From positions 1 to 64,000 of the forward strand of contig CAZOOT010000001.1 of assembly GCA_964581455.1 (NCBI GenBank): 64,000 nt of DNA, in the 5' to 3' direction. This document shows, piece after piece, positions 26,765-35,351 of this stretch (position 1 is the first letter of the stretch; the number at the start of each line of letters is the position of its first letter). A program made the translations under genes and the position numbers. The notes under the pieces were generated by a model. The model did not search any database. It saw only the letters and a program-made list of their open reading frames with translations, and was not told the DNA's origin. The stretch is from VBAS01 sp964581455 (GTDB taxonomy: Bacteria; Bacteroidota; Bacteroidia; Chitinophagales; Chitinophagaceae).

Positions 26765-26866
26765 TTGTCCTTCATATGCTAGTTGGTAAACTTTTGTGAA
26801 AGGGTATTGAATTAGTATTCGGTCTCAATTTTTAATTCAAATTTGAACTACAAAAATTAAACACTT

Positions 26867-27517
26867 ATGAAAAAGACAATTTTACTTTTGTTACTATCTG
26901 TACCATTTCATTCAACGATCTTCTCCCAGGTTTCCAGTGGTTCTTTGTTACTTGGTGGAGATTTTTCATTTTTTGTACAAGAACAGAAAACGGCATCAGG
27001 CACTTCAGGTAAAAATAATGGGTTTAATTTTTCGCCATTGATCGGTGTAGCCACCCGGACAAATATCATTCAAGGCGGATATTTACGAATCGGATCTTCA
27101 AAAAATACAAATAGTGTTAGTACAGCTGTCACCAAAACAAACATTACGGGAGCCGGTTATTTTATTCGCAAGTATGGTGTTATTAAAAATAATTTTTCCG
27201 GTTTTATCCAGGGAAATGCGGGAGTTGGGTATTCTACAAACAGCTTTGAATTTCAAAATACATTGAATAAAAGCAAGCAAACTTCTGTCGGAATAAACAT
27301 TTCACCGGGTCTTTCTTATAAAGTATCACAAAAACTACAACTGGAAGCCGGATTAAATAATATTGCCAATATCAGCTACCAGGTAACTAAAAATTTAATT
27401 ACCAATCCCGGTGTTAATGATGTTGTAAGATCCACCCAGGTTTCTGTATCTAGCAGCCTGAATAATTTTTCAAGCAATCTTTATTTTGGTTTCAGGTTAT
27501 TATTGGCTAAGAAATAG
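26867..27517 (+). CDS. Outer-membrane beta-barrel protein, first of a tandem pair
   Basis: Signal peptide MKKTILLLLLSVPFHSTIFSQ, then a small beta-barrel of about 195 residues with alternating aromatic strands and a terminal FGFRLLLAKK. It is a paralogue of the gene at 27829: shared blocks are SLLLGGDFSFF, FNFSPLIGVATRTN, GAGYFIRKYGVIKNNF, GINISPGLSYKVSQKLQLE and SNLYFGFR. The porin-like fold suggests a structural or adhesion role in the outer membrane; nothing identifies a ligand. The DNA downstream contains a decayed fragment of the AlkB-like gene, showing that the pair arose by tandem duplication. Confidence 0.78.
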   Translation: MKKTILLLLLSVPFHSTIFSQVSSGSLLLGGDFSFFVQEQKTASGTSGKNNGFNFSPLIGVATRTNIIQGGYLRIGSSKNTNSVSTAVTKTNITGAGYFIRKYGVIKNNFSGFIQGNAGVGYSTNSFEFQNTLNKSKQTSVGINISPGLSYKVSQKLQLEAGLNNIANISYQVTKNLITNPGVNDVVRSTQVSVSSSLNNFSSNLYFGFRLLLAKK

Positions 27518-27520
27518 AGT

Positions 27521-27650
27521 CATTTTAATAATTCTTTATCCGCTTATACATCGCCCAAAATCAAACTGGTGGTATTATACAGCAACTTCATCACGGGACA
27601 TTAAGTAGGCATCTGTTGAAAATTATCATGTTGATGCAGCTAGATTTATT
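27521..27650 (-). pseudogene. Decayed 3' fragment of an AlkB-like gene
   Basis: Bases 27545-27650 align with the 3' end of the AlkB-like gene (about 28518-28620): both contain CATCxCCCAAAAxCAAA, then GGTGGxATTA, and GTAGGCAT...AATTATCATG. Translated on the minus strand the fragment reads QHDNFQQMPT, stop, CPVMKLL where the intact gene has HHDNSPQMPTGYPGMMLL. A stop codon and missing upstream part make it a dead remnant. Its position right behind the first barrel gene mirrors that of the intact gene behind the second. Confidence 0.75.
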
Positions 27651-27828
27651 TAAGGCAGACTAATTATTGGTATGTTCAATAGCGAAGAATAATACACCTT
27701 GTTATTGACTATGAAAAACGAAAAAAAAGAATCTAACTTTATTATCGTATTCAAAAGTCAATATGAAAAGGGCAGGGATTAATTTCTGTCACTTTCCTTT
27801 TTCAATTTTTAAACACAAAAATTTGTTT

Positions 27829-28488
27829 ATGAAAAAGATTACACTATTATTTTTTTACACTTTTTTCTTTTTCTTGTCAACTTCTTTTTCTCAATTAAAC
27901 AAAGGAACAATTTTGTTGGGAGGTGACGTTTCATACAACACTCAGTCTTCAACTAATGGGCCGGCTACTTCTAAAACAGAGAATTTTACTTTTTCGCCTA
28001 CAATTGCAGTAGCAGTTAAAAAGAATGTTTTTTGGGGAGGTTCCGTTTTATTCTCTTCGATCAATAACAAGCCTGCTCCGGTAAATGCATTTTCAAAGCA
28101 TAATTCGTATGGAGCCGATTTGTTTTTCCGCAAATACAAACTGGTTAAAAATAAATTTTATGTCTTTATAGAAGCAGGCTTATCGTATGGTATTGCCAAA
28201 GAAAAATTCAGGCAGAACCCGGATTATTTTTTTGATAGTAAGAGGATCACAACAGGCCTTAATATTTCACCTGGAGTTTCTCTTGCAGTTTCAAAAAAAC
28301 TTTACCTGGAATCAGGATTTAATAATATAGCCCACTTAGGTTATCAGCACAATAAAACAGAAGGATACAATTTTGGAAATGTAATTAGCCTGTCATCAAG
28401 CAACTTTGGATTATCAAGCAGACTGAGAGTTATTACATCCAATCTTTATTTTGGATTCCGCTTTATGCTTGATCGTAACAATGGCTGA
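27829..28488 (+). CDS. Outer-membrane beta-barrel protein, second of a tandem pair
   Basis: The ATG at 27829 gives a clean signal peptide (MKKITLLFFYTFFFFLSTSFSQ); a start 66 bases upstream would bury it behind 22 residues and is rejected. The 200-residue mature protein matches its upstream paralogue along its length (TILLGGDVSYN, FTFSPTIAVAVKKN, GLNISPGVSLAVSKKLYLESGFNNIAHLGYQ, SNLYFGFRFML). The TGA is immediately followed by the last codon of the convergent AlkB-like gene, with no spacer at all. Function unknown. Confidence 0.78.
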   Translation: MKKITLLFFYTFFFFLSTSFSQLNKGTILLGGDVSYNTQSSTNGPATSKTENFTFSPTIAVAVKKNVFWGGSVLFSSINNKPAPVNAFSKHNSYGADLFFRKYKLVKNKFYVFIEAGLSYGIAKEKFRQNPDYFFDSKRITTGLNISPGVSLAVSKKLYLESGFNNIAHLGYQHNKTEGYNFGNVISLSSSNFGLSSRLRVITSNLYFGFRFMLDRNNG

Positions 28489-29529
28489 CTATGAAAATTC
28501 TTTTATTCTTTTATTCATCACCCAAAACCAAAACGGTGGCATTAATGCAAGTAACATCATACCCGGATATCCGGTAGGCATTTGCGGAGAATTATCATGG
28601 TGGCGGAGGACCTGGTATTTCCGGCTGGCTAAATAGTGATGATCGCTGTGGCGGCTGAGTTCAAAAAGAAAAAGTCTGCCAATTACATGATCGCTGTTCC
28701 AGCTATGAGCCGGCATGGCTCTTTCATAGTTTCCTTCAGCGGTTTTTTTTCTTTGCAATCCATAATGTTCAATATAGTTGACGGTTTCCAGTAAAAGGAA
28801 ACCTATGACTGCTGCTGCCAAAAAATAGAGAGTGATCAGCCATCCGAAAAGAAAAAATATCAATCCCACAAATAGGATCTTTATAATATGGAATTGAATC
28901 ATTTCATTCTGTATAGAAAAAACTGATCTGCCCTTTTTCTTCATTTCATTATTTGCAATATGCCAGGCACTCAGGTAACTGAATATAACTGTGCGGAAAT
29001 AAAAAGCAAAAACCCATTCACCATAGCGGGCACTGCTGGGATCTTCCGGCGTTGCCACTCGTTTATGATGTCCTTTATTATGCTCCACATAAAAATGCAT
29101 ATAAAGAGAAGTAAGCAAAAGCATTTTGGCAAGAGTTTGCTCATACTTATTCACCCGGTGTCCCAATTCATGACCCACGTTTATTCCAAACACACCACAG
29201 AGCAAACCCATTACCCAGATGCGGCCTGTAATATCATACCACAGTAAGGAAGGATCGTTTAAGTTGTTAAGGAAAAAGTATAAAGCCAAAAATTGCAGGG
29301 GAACAATCAAGTAAAGGATCAGGTCGTAGGTTTTATCTGCCTTCGCCATTTCTTCTTCCGCCGTTCCCATATTTTCCGGATCAGATTTAATGAACAACTC
29401 CAGCAAGGGGATAAATACCCAGGCAAAAATCAGGGGCAGCCAGACTACAATACCTTGTGTGTGGAATGAGTTGATGGCCCCGATATAAAGAATAAATGGA
29501 AGAAGATATTTAAGTGCCCGGAGTTTCAT
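28489..29529 (-). CDS. alkB: AlkB-type integral-membrane alkane/fatty-acyl hydroxylase
   Basis: Di-iron membrane monooxygenase that hydroxylates terminal carbons of alkanes or related chains, using rubredoxin or ferredoxin electrons. All histidine boxes are present: HELGHR (about residue 131), EHNKGHH (about 161) and RHSDHH (about 302), together with the NYIEHYG motif that separates AlkB from desaturases. Several membrane helices lie before and between them. The start at 29527-29529 (MKLRALKYLLP) is supported by a TAnnTTTG box only 15 bases upstream; the longer ORF would begin beyond that promoter. No rubredoxin gene is adjacent. Actual substrate (alkane or lipid) is unknown. Confidence 0.88.
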   Translation of the reverse strand: MKLRALKYLLPFILYIGAINSFHTQGIVVWLPLIFAWVFIPLLELFIKSDPENMGTAEEEMAKADKTYDLILYLIVPLQFLALYFFLNNLNDPSLLWYDITGRIWVMGLLCGVFGINVGHELGHRVNKYEQTLAKMLLLTSLYMHFYVEHNKGHHKRVATPEDPSSARYGEWVFAFYFRTVIFSYLSAWHIANNEMKKKGRSVFSIQNEMIQFHIIKILFVGLIFFLFGWLITLYFLAAAVIGFLLLETVNYIEHYGLQRKKTAEGNYERAMPAHSWNSDHVIGRLFLFELSRHSDHHYLASRKYQVLRHHDNSPQMPTGYPGMMLLALMPPFWFWVMNKRIKEFS

Positions 29530-29543
29530 AACTTTTCTGTCGT

Positions 29544-29551
29544 CAAATGTA
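29544..29551 (-). promoter_or_regulatory. Candidate -7 box for the AlkB-like gene
   Basis: TACATTTG on the minus strand (CAAATGTA as written), exact consensus, 14 bases before the chosen ATG; used to decide the start. Confidence 0.45.
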
Positions 29552-29647
29552 GAGAATAACAACAGCTTTTTAACGATTAGAATCATTTGGGATTTATTGC
29601 TGGTTTAAACTTTGGCTTTAATCCTACGTCAAAAAACAAATTTATAA

Positions 29648-31108
29648 ATGCTCCTGACCAATCAACAAAAAAATAAACACCTGATGTGGCGTGCCGGATT
29701 CGGTCCGGTGGTAGAACAATTGTCTGATCTTTCCTTTACTACTCCCCAACAATTATATAGGGCATTACAAAAATCATCTTCAAAAAAACCAGAATACATT
29801 GATGTGGCTGATGATTTTCTGAAAGGACTATTTGTTGGCATTGAGGAAGCGGGTCGCCAGCAAAGAAGAAAAGAGATGACAGAAGATGAACGAAAAAAAG
29901 TACAGCAAAAACAAAGAGAAGGTGTAAGGAGCCTGAACCTGAACTGGCTTAATCTATTTGTGAGAACCGATGCACAACTCAGGGAAAAAATGGCATTCTT
30001 CTGGCATGGACATTTTGCCTGCCGTAACCTGAATGTTTTTTTTCAACAGGGATTACTGGATGTTCTCCGAAGAAATGCCCTCGGAAGTTTCAGGGAAATG
30101 CTGCACGAAGTTTCAAAAACAGCAGCCATGCTGATTTTTTTAAACAACCAGCAAAACAAAAAAGACCAGCCCAATGAAAATTTTGCCCGAGAAGTGATGG
30201 AACTCTTTACACTTGGCAGGGGAAACTATACGGAAAATGATATCAAAGAAGCAGCCCGTGCATTTACTGGCTGGAGTTCGGGATTAAATGGTGAATTTCT
30301 ATTTCGTCGTTTCCAGCATGATTTTGGCAGCAAAACTGTTTTAGGTAAAACAGGAAACTTTGATGGCGGAGAAGTGCTGGACATTTTACTGGAGCAAAAA
30401 CAAACCGCAAAACATATTTCCAAAAAGATATATTGCTTTTTTGTAAACGAAACACCAGATGCTGAGAAAATTGATTGGCTTGCGGATCGTTTTTATAAAA
30501 ATAATTATGATATCGGGAAACTGATGGATGATATTTTTATGAGCGACTGGTTTTATGAAACTAAAAATATCGGCAGCAAAATAAAATCTCCCATAGAACT
30601 CATTGCAGGTATACAAAGGATGCTGCCGATGAAACTGGAAAATGAAGAGGCCTTTACTTTTTTACAAAGGGCACTCGGTCAGATCTTGTTTTATCCGCCA
30701 AATGTAGCTGGATGGCCGGGTGGAAAATCCTGGATTGACAGTTCCAGCCTGATGCTGCGCATGCGGATACCGCAGTTGCTGAATGATACAGATGAACTGA
30801 ATGTAAATACCAAGGATGATGATGACCAGATGATGGGGCGTAAAACAAACGATGCTGCAAACCAAATGATGGGATATGGAAAACGTTCCATTATAAAAGC
30901 AAATATTGACTGGACAGATTATCTGAAGCATTTGGAAAAAGTGCAGCGGAATGAATTGGTGAATGAGATCAGTAAAAATTTATTACAAACAAATAATTCA
31001 ATAAATGGAGATCTGATTCAGAAATATGCTGAAGATAGCAGTCGTGAAAAATTTATCAGATCGGCGACTTTGCAATTAATGAGTACGCCGGAATATCAAT
31101 TGTGTTAA
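29648..31108 (+). CDS. DUF1800 family protein
   Basis: Protein of unknown molecular function, nearly always encoded beside a DUF1501 gene, as here. Conserved features are the N-terminal LMWRAGFGP, REKMAFFWHGHFA (about residue 110), the NENFAREVMELFTLGRGNYTE block (about 176-196) followed by AARAFTGW, and LGQILFYPPNVAGWPGGKSWI (about 340-360). No signal peptide was seen. A 4-residue-period Met/Asp-rich stretch (DDDDQMMGRKTND) near residue 395 looks like a variable insert. The pair is thought to be co-functional; export or polysaccharide-related roles have been suggested but not shown here. Confidence 0.85.
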   Translation: MLLTNQQKNKHLMWRAGFGPVVEQLSDLSFTTPQQLYRALQKSSSKKPEYIDVADDFLKGLFVGIEEAGRQQRRKEMTEDERKKVQQKQREGVRSLNLNWLNLFVRTDAQLREKMAFFWHGHFACRNLNVFFQQGLLDVLRRNALGSFREMLHEVSKTAAMLIFLNNQQNKKDQPNENFAREVMELFTLGRGNYTENDIKEAARAFTGWSSGLNGEFLFRRFQHDFGSKTVLGKTGNFDGGEVLDILLEQKQTAKHISKKIYCFFVNETPDAEKIDWLADRFYKNNYDIGKLMDDIFMSDWFYETKNIGSKIKSPIELIAGIQRMLPMKLENEEAFTFLQRALGQILFYPPNVAGWPGGKSWIDSSSLMLRMRIPQLLNDTDELNVNTKDDDDQMMGRKTNDAANQMMGYGKRSIIKANIDWTDYLKHLEKVQRNELVNEISKNLLQTNNSINGDLIQKYAEDSSREKFIRSATLQLMSTPEYQLC

Positions 31109-31112
31109 AAAC

Positions 31113-31151
31113 AGCCATTAGCTGTTAGCTAATAGCTCACAGCAAATGGCT
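31113..31151. repeat. Hairpin repeat between the DUF1800 and DUF1501 genes
   Basis: AGCCATTAGCTGTTAGCT (31113-31130) is an inverted copy, 16 of 18 matching, of AGCTCACAGCAAATGGCT (31134-31151), with a three-base loop. No T tract follows; it occupies most of the intergenic space of a likely operon. Confidence 0.7.
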
Positions 31152-31165
31152 AAAAGCTCAATAAA

Positions 31166-32365
31166 ATGATTATCAAACGCAGAGAATTTCTTCAAGTCGG
31201 TTCACTGGCTACCGCATCAGTACTGGTACCAAAATTCCTGAAAGCTTTTGAGGGAAAGAATATGGTGCCGGCCGGCAATAAAGTATTGGTGATACTGCAG
31301 CTTAGCGGCGGAAACGATGGATTAAATACCGTGATCCCTTACAGGAATGATATTTACTATAAGTCAAGACCCAAACTTGGTATTGAAAAATCAAAAGTAT
31401 TGTCATTAACAGATGAAGCGGGATTGCATCCGGCTTTAACCGGTTTCAAAGATTTATATACAGATGGTAGTTTAAGTATTCTGAATAATGTAGGTTATCC
31501 AAATCCCGATCGTTCTCATTTCCGGAGCATGGATATCTGGCACACCGCCAGCGACAGCAAGGATTATTGGAACACGGGCTGGCTGGGCCGCTACCTGGAT
31601 GCACAATGCCAGGGCTGTGATAAACCAACCTATGCATTAGAACTGGATGATACATTAAGCCTCGCCATGAAAGGCGAAGCGGCAAAAGCCATTGCGATGA
31701 AAGATCCGAAACGATTATTTGGCACAGCCAATCAGCGATTCTTTAAAGAGGTAATGCAAAATTACAAGGATGAGCCTGGTGTGCAGCCTGTGGATTATTT
31801 ATACAAAACCATGGCAGAAACAATTTCTTCTGCTGATTATATTTTTGAAAAAAGTAAACTGCGTCCGTCAAAAGCCGAGTATCCAAAAACAGATCTTGGC
31901 AATAATTTAAAAACAATTGCTTCGCTGATCTTTTCTGATATCAATACAAAGGTTTACTATGTTTCGCTGGGAAGTTTTGATACACATATCAACCAGCAGG
32001 TTCAGCAGCAAAACTTATTTACCCAGATGAATGATGCAGTAAAATCATTTGTAAAAGACCTGAAAGCCAATAATCGTTTTGAAGATGTGATGCTGATGTC
32101 CTTTTCAGAATTTGGAAGAAGGGTTGCACAAAATGCCAGCGGTGGAACTGATCATGGCACAGCCAACAATATGTTTTTCATTAGTGGAGGATTAAAGAAA
32201 AAAGGATTGATCAATGCCATGCCGGATCTTAAAGACCTTGATCAGGGTGATCTGAAATATAATGTAGATTTTAAAAATGTATATGCAACGGTATTAAACA
32301 AATGGTTAAAAGCAGATGACAAAAGTATCATGACAAAGAAATATGATTACATGAATTTTATTTAG
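31166..32365 (+). CDS. DUF1501 family protein with Tat-like signal
   Basis: Begins KRREFLQVGSLATASVLVPKFL, resembling a twin-arginine export signal, so it is probably folded before export. The body has the alkaline-phosphatase/sulfatase-like features of DUF1501: VILQLSGGNDGLNTVIPY (about 42-59), PNPDRSHFRSMDIWHTA (about 112-128), and the C-terminal MSFSEFGRRVAQNASGGTDHGTANNMFFISGG (about 312-343). It follows DUF1800, its usual partner, separated only by a hairpin repeat. The stop codon overlaps that of the convergent surface protein. Enzyme activity is unproven. Confidence 0.87.
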   Translation: MIIKRREFLQVGSLATASVLVPKFLKAFEGKNMVPAGNKVLVILQLSGGNDGLNTVIPYRNDIYYKSRPKLGIEKSKVLSLTDEAGLHPALTGFKDLYTDGSLSILNNVGYPNPDRSHFRSMDIWHTASDSKDYWNTGWLGRYLDAQCQGCDKPTYALELDDTLSLAMKGEAAKAIAMKDPKRLFGTANQRFFKEVMQNYKDEPGVQPVDYLYKTMAETISSADYIFEKSKLRPSKAEYPKTDLGNNLKTIASLIFSDINTKVYYVSLGSFDTHINQQVQQQNLFTQMNDAVKSFVKDLKANNRFEDVMLMSFSEFGRRVAQNASGGTDHGTANNMFFISGGLKKKGLINAMPDLKDLDQGDLKYNVDFKNVYATVLNKWLKADDKSIMTKKYDYMNFI

Positions 32366-34947
32366 CGGATCAGAAAAACAGTTCCTTTCTTTTTTTCCAT
32401 TTCTTTGCCTTCGAACTTATATTCACATAGCCACACAAATACAGAACTTGAAATATCAAAACCCTTTAGTTTGCCATCCCATCCTTTTTGTAATTCTTTT
32501 GTTTCAAATACTTTTTGTCCCCATCGGTTATAAATAGTGAATCTATATTCACTGACATTACCAAAAAGTAATGGTTTGAAAATATCATTTTTACCATCTT
32601 TGTTGGGAGTAAATGCTGACGGTACATAGAAACCCTGTGGGCATTTTAAAGGATCAATAATTATCTTGATACTATTCGAATTGATAGTATTGGGTATTGC
32701 ACAGGGAGCATTGGAGGTAAGTATTACATTCACATTGTCCCCGTCTTTCAATATACCGGTAGCAAAAGTTGGGCTATTGTTGCCTGCATTATTTCCATTG
32801 ATCTGCCATTGATATATTGGTGCCGTTCCCCCGTTTGTTACATTTGAACTGAAAGTTGCCAACGTTCCCTGGCAAATATCAGAAGGAGATACATTAATAT
32901 TAATAGAAGGAATTACCTGTTGCAGTACGGAAATCAAAACCACATTGGAAATTACGTTATTGGAAACAACGCAACCCACATTTGAGGTCATGATCACTCT
33001 TACCGCATCACCATTATTTAAATTGCCTGAAGTAAATGTTGCAGAATTGGTTCCTGCATTCACCCCATTCACCTGCCATTGATAAGAAGGTGCAGTACCT
33101 CCATTTGTTGCTGTAGCTGTAAAAGTTACGGGTGTGCCTGCACAGATGGATGTTGAGCTGGCTGTATGTACAACGGAAGGAACTACAGCTGCACTTATGT
33201 TCATTGTGATTGTATTGGAAGTAACTGTAGCCGGCGAAGCACAATTGGCATTTGAGGTCATGATCACTCTTACCACATCACCATTATTTAAATTGCCTGA
33301 AGTAAATGTTGCAGAATTGTTTCCTGCATTCACTCCATTCACCTGCCATTGATAAGAAGGTGCAGATCCTCCATTTGTTGCTGTGGCAGTAAAAGTTACG
33401 GGTGTGCCTGCACAGATAGATGTTGAAGAAGCAACCAGACTTATCGAGGGTAATAAATCAGGAGTAACATTTATCATTTTTTCAATACTATCCCTGCAGT
33501 TGTTATTGCTGCTGGCAATTAATATTACAGTATAGGTTCCGGGTGAGGAATAAATATGGTTTGTATTAATACTTGTGTTAGTTAATCCATTGCCAAAACT
33601 CCAATTGAATGTCATCGTACCGTTGCTGATTGTAGAATTATTTGTGAACACAAAATTATTTCCATTCAGGCACTGGCTGGCATTATTTATTGTAAAGTCA
33701 GGTAATGGCTGAGGATAAAGGTTTACATCGATCAAACGGCTGGTATCCCTGCAACCAGTGTTGCTGGTAACTACCACACGGTAGGATCCGGATTGTGTGG
33801 CAGAATAATCTCTTGCGGTGGCTCCCGGAACAAGTGCCCCATTTCTCAGCCACTGATATGTGGCGGCTATTCCTGCTCTAAACCTTACGTTGCCATTATT
33901 ACTGCAGATTATTAAAGGATCCAAAACTGTCAAAGAGGTATCAACTGTAGAAATAGTTACCAATACATTGTCTGTACAAGATGTAATGCTGTCAGACACC
34001 GTTACAAAGTAAGAAGTAGTTTGATCAGGCGCAACAGTGATGCTGGATGTTGTTGCTCCGGTGGACCATAAAATGGACTGGTTCTGATAGAGCAGTTTTA
34101 CTTCCGCCGAAGTCAACTCTCTGTTGTAAATAAAAACATCATCCAGTTTTCCTTCAAGCCCGTAAATATTCCCATCAGAATAGAATCCGATTCCATTTAC
34201 TGATACAGGACCACCGAGAATAAAGTCTTTGCCTTGTACATAAGTTTCATTGATAAAACTGGTATCGCTCAGTACTAATACACCATCAATATAGAATTTT
34301 GTGCCTCCTGGTGAAGTAGTGATGACCCAATGATGCCAGGCATTATTGGGATGGGTGGCGCCATAAGAATAAAGTACAGATTCATTATTGCAATGTCCTT
34401 GTACCTGGTAAGTATTTTGCTGGTTTAAAGGTGTGCCAGGATTATTTATTGTTTCAAACCAGGAGGTGCCACAGTTTCCGCCACCATATCCAATCAAAGT
34501 GGGTCCTGGTGTTGCAACGCCAATATTGGTTGCATAAAACCAAAGAGAGACTGTTCTTGTACCAGTAGGGAAATTTGAAGCAGATCCAATGATATAATTT
34601 CCCTGATTGAAACTATATGCCCGGTTGGCTAAGCCGAATCTGTCTGTTGTAAGTGTAGCTCCTACTGATGTGCCGTTATTTCCGTTTCCACTTTCATCAT
34701 TGGCATTTCCGCAAAATGGATAGAACGCTACCAGGCCATTTTGAAGAACGGGAGGAAGTGAACTTACAGAGCAGGCCGTGCCTGGTATTTGTGTAGTATC
34801 TACAGTTAATATTAACGAAGAACCGCTGCAAATAGTTGTGTCATTTTGAAGTATTGTGCATGTTAGCTGAGCATTGCTGATATCACTACTCAGAGATATT
34901 AAAGTGAGCAAAAATATTTTTTGCATGAAACTAGTCAGGGTTTTCAT
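32362..34947 (-). CDS. Large T9SS surface protein with LamG, PKD/Ig repeats and gliding-type CTD
   Basis: 861-residue exported protein: signal peptide to about 26; a LamG/concanavalin-like domain about 65-285 (GLVAFYPFCGNANDESGNGNNG ... YIDGVLVL ... IYNRELTSAEVKLLYQ); a further Ig-like segment; a PKD domain about 415-495 (FNWSFGNG, SSPGTYTVIL); and three similar Ig-like modules sharing TSICAGTPVTFTATATNGG and YQWQVNGVNAG. The last about 95 residues (YVPSAFTPNKDGKNDIFKP ... YNRWGQKVFET ... GWDGK) are the gliding-motility-associated, type B T9SS sorting domain. Likely a cell-surface or secreted adhesin or carbohydrate-binding protein. Two of the modules are nearly identical in DNA. Confidence 0.88.
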   Translation of the reverse strand: MKTLTSFMQKIFLLTLISLSSDISNAQLTCTILQNDTTICSGSSLILTVDTTQIPGTACSVSSLPPVLQNGLVAFYPFCGNANDESGNGNNGTSVGATLTTDRFGLANRAYSFNQGNYIIGSASNFPTGTRTVSLWFYATNIGVATPGPTLIGYGGGNCGTSWFETINNPGTPLNQQNTYQVQGHCNNESVLYSYGATHPNNAWHHWVITTSPGGTKFYIDGVLVLSDTSFINETYVQGKDFILGGPVSVNGIGFYSDGNIYGLEGKLDDVFIYNRELTSAEVKLLYQNQSILWSTGATTSSITVAPDQTTSYFVTVSDSITSCTDNVLVTISTVDTSLTVLDPLIICSNNGNVRFRAGIAATYQWLRNGALVPGATARDYSATQSGSYRVVVTSNTGCRDTSRLIDVNLYPQPLPDFTINNASQCLNGNNFVFTNNSTISNGTMTFNWSFGNGLTNTSINTNHIYSSPGTYTVILIASSNNNCRDSIEKMINVTPDLLPSISLVASSTSICAGTPVTFTATATNGGSAPSYQWQVNGVNAGNNSATFTSGNLNNGDVVRVIMTSNANCASPATVTSNTITMNISAAVVPSVVHTASSTSICAGTPVTFTATATNGGTAPSYQWQVNGVNAGTNSATFTSGNLNNGDAVRVIMTSNVGCVVSNNVISNVVLISVLQQVIPSININVSPSDICQGTLATFSSNVTNGGTAPIYQWQINGNNAGNNSPTFATGILKDGDNVNVILTSNAPCAIPNTINSNSIKIIIDPLKCPQGFYVPSAFTPNKDGKNDIFKPLLFGNVSEYRFTIYNRWGQKVFETKELQKGWDGKLKGFDISSSVFVWLCEYKFEGKEMEKKKGTVFLIR
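32984..33430 (-). repeat. Two nearly identical 270-bp coding modules
   Basis: The segment from 32984 recurs at 33254 with only scattered changes over about 175 bases, giving a period of 270 bp (90 codons). Both encode an Ig-like module (TSICAGTPVTFTATATNGG). The high DNA identity points to recent duplication or gene conversion. Confidence 0.85.
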
Positions 34948-35103
34948 GCCGGCAATTTTATAAAATAAAGGTAAAAAAGGTTTTGCTTATCCGGGTACAG
35001 ATTTCTAATGTGACCATCAAAGTCTCAACAATGCTAACCACAGCAGAGAGCTTATTTGCCTGAGTTTTATTGAATTGATATATTAATAAAATGACGGAAT
35101 AAC

Positions 35104-35223
35104 GGCTGTCTCAAAAGGGCAATAAAGTAAAGTTTGCCAACAAGACACAAAAATTTGAATTTCAATTATTCTTTACTTCGTGACTTTGTGACTTGGTGGC
35201 AAAAAAATACTTTTGAGACAGTC
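35104..35223. repeat. Composite inverted-repeat element with GGCTGTCTCAAAAG ends
   Basis: Outer arms CTGTCTCAAAAG (35106-35117) and CTTTTGAGACAG (35210-35221) are perfect inverted copies. Nested inside is a second imperfect hairpin, TTTGCCAACAAGACACAAA (35133-35151) with TTTGTGACTTGGTGGCAAA (about 35185-35203), the same type as at 11.8 kb. No ORF is inside, so a MITE-like element or an IS remnant is possible. The rest of the gap from 34948 to 35351 shows no gene. Confidence 0.7.
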
Positions 35224-35351
35224 TCATTATAATTTTAAAAAAGAAAGAAGATAAAAGTTAAAAAAACAAATTTTTAATAATAGGTTAGCTTATGCAGAAA
35301 TGTAATGAGTTACAAAATAATCAGATCCTTCTTTTTTATTTTAATATAAAC

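Noticed and set aside
32984..33430. Repeats that might be taken for a CRISPR array or tandem DNA repeat
   Set aside because: The repeat unit is 270 bp, in frame, and encodes Ig-like protein modules; no short spacers.
35104..35223. Complete insertion sequence
   Set aside because: Only about 120 bp between the terminal repeats and no transposase ORF, so at most a non-autonomous element.
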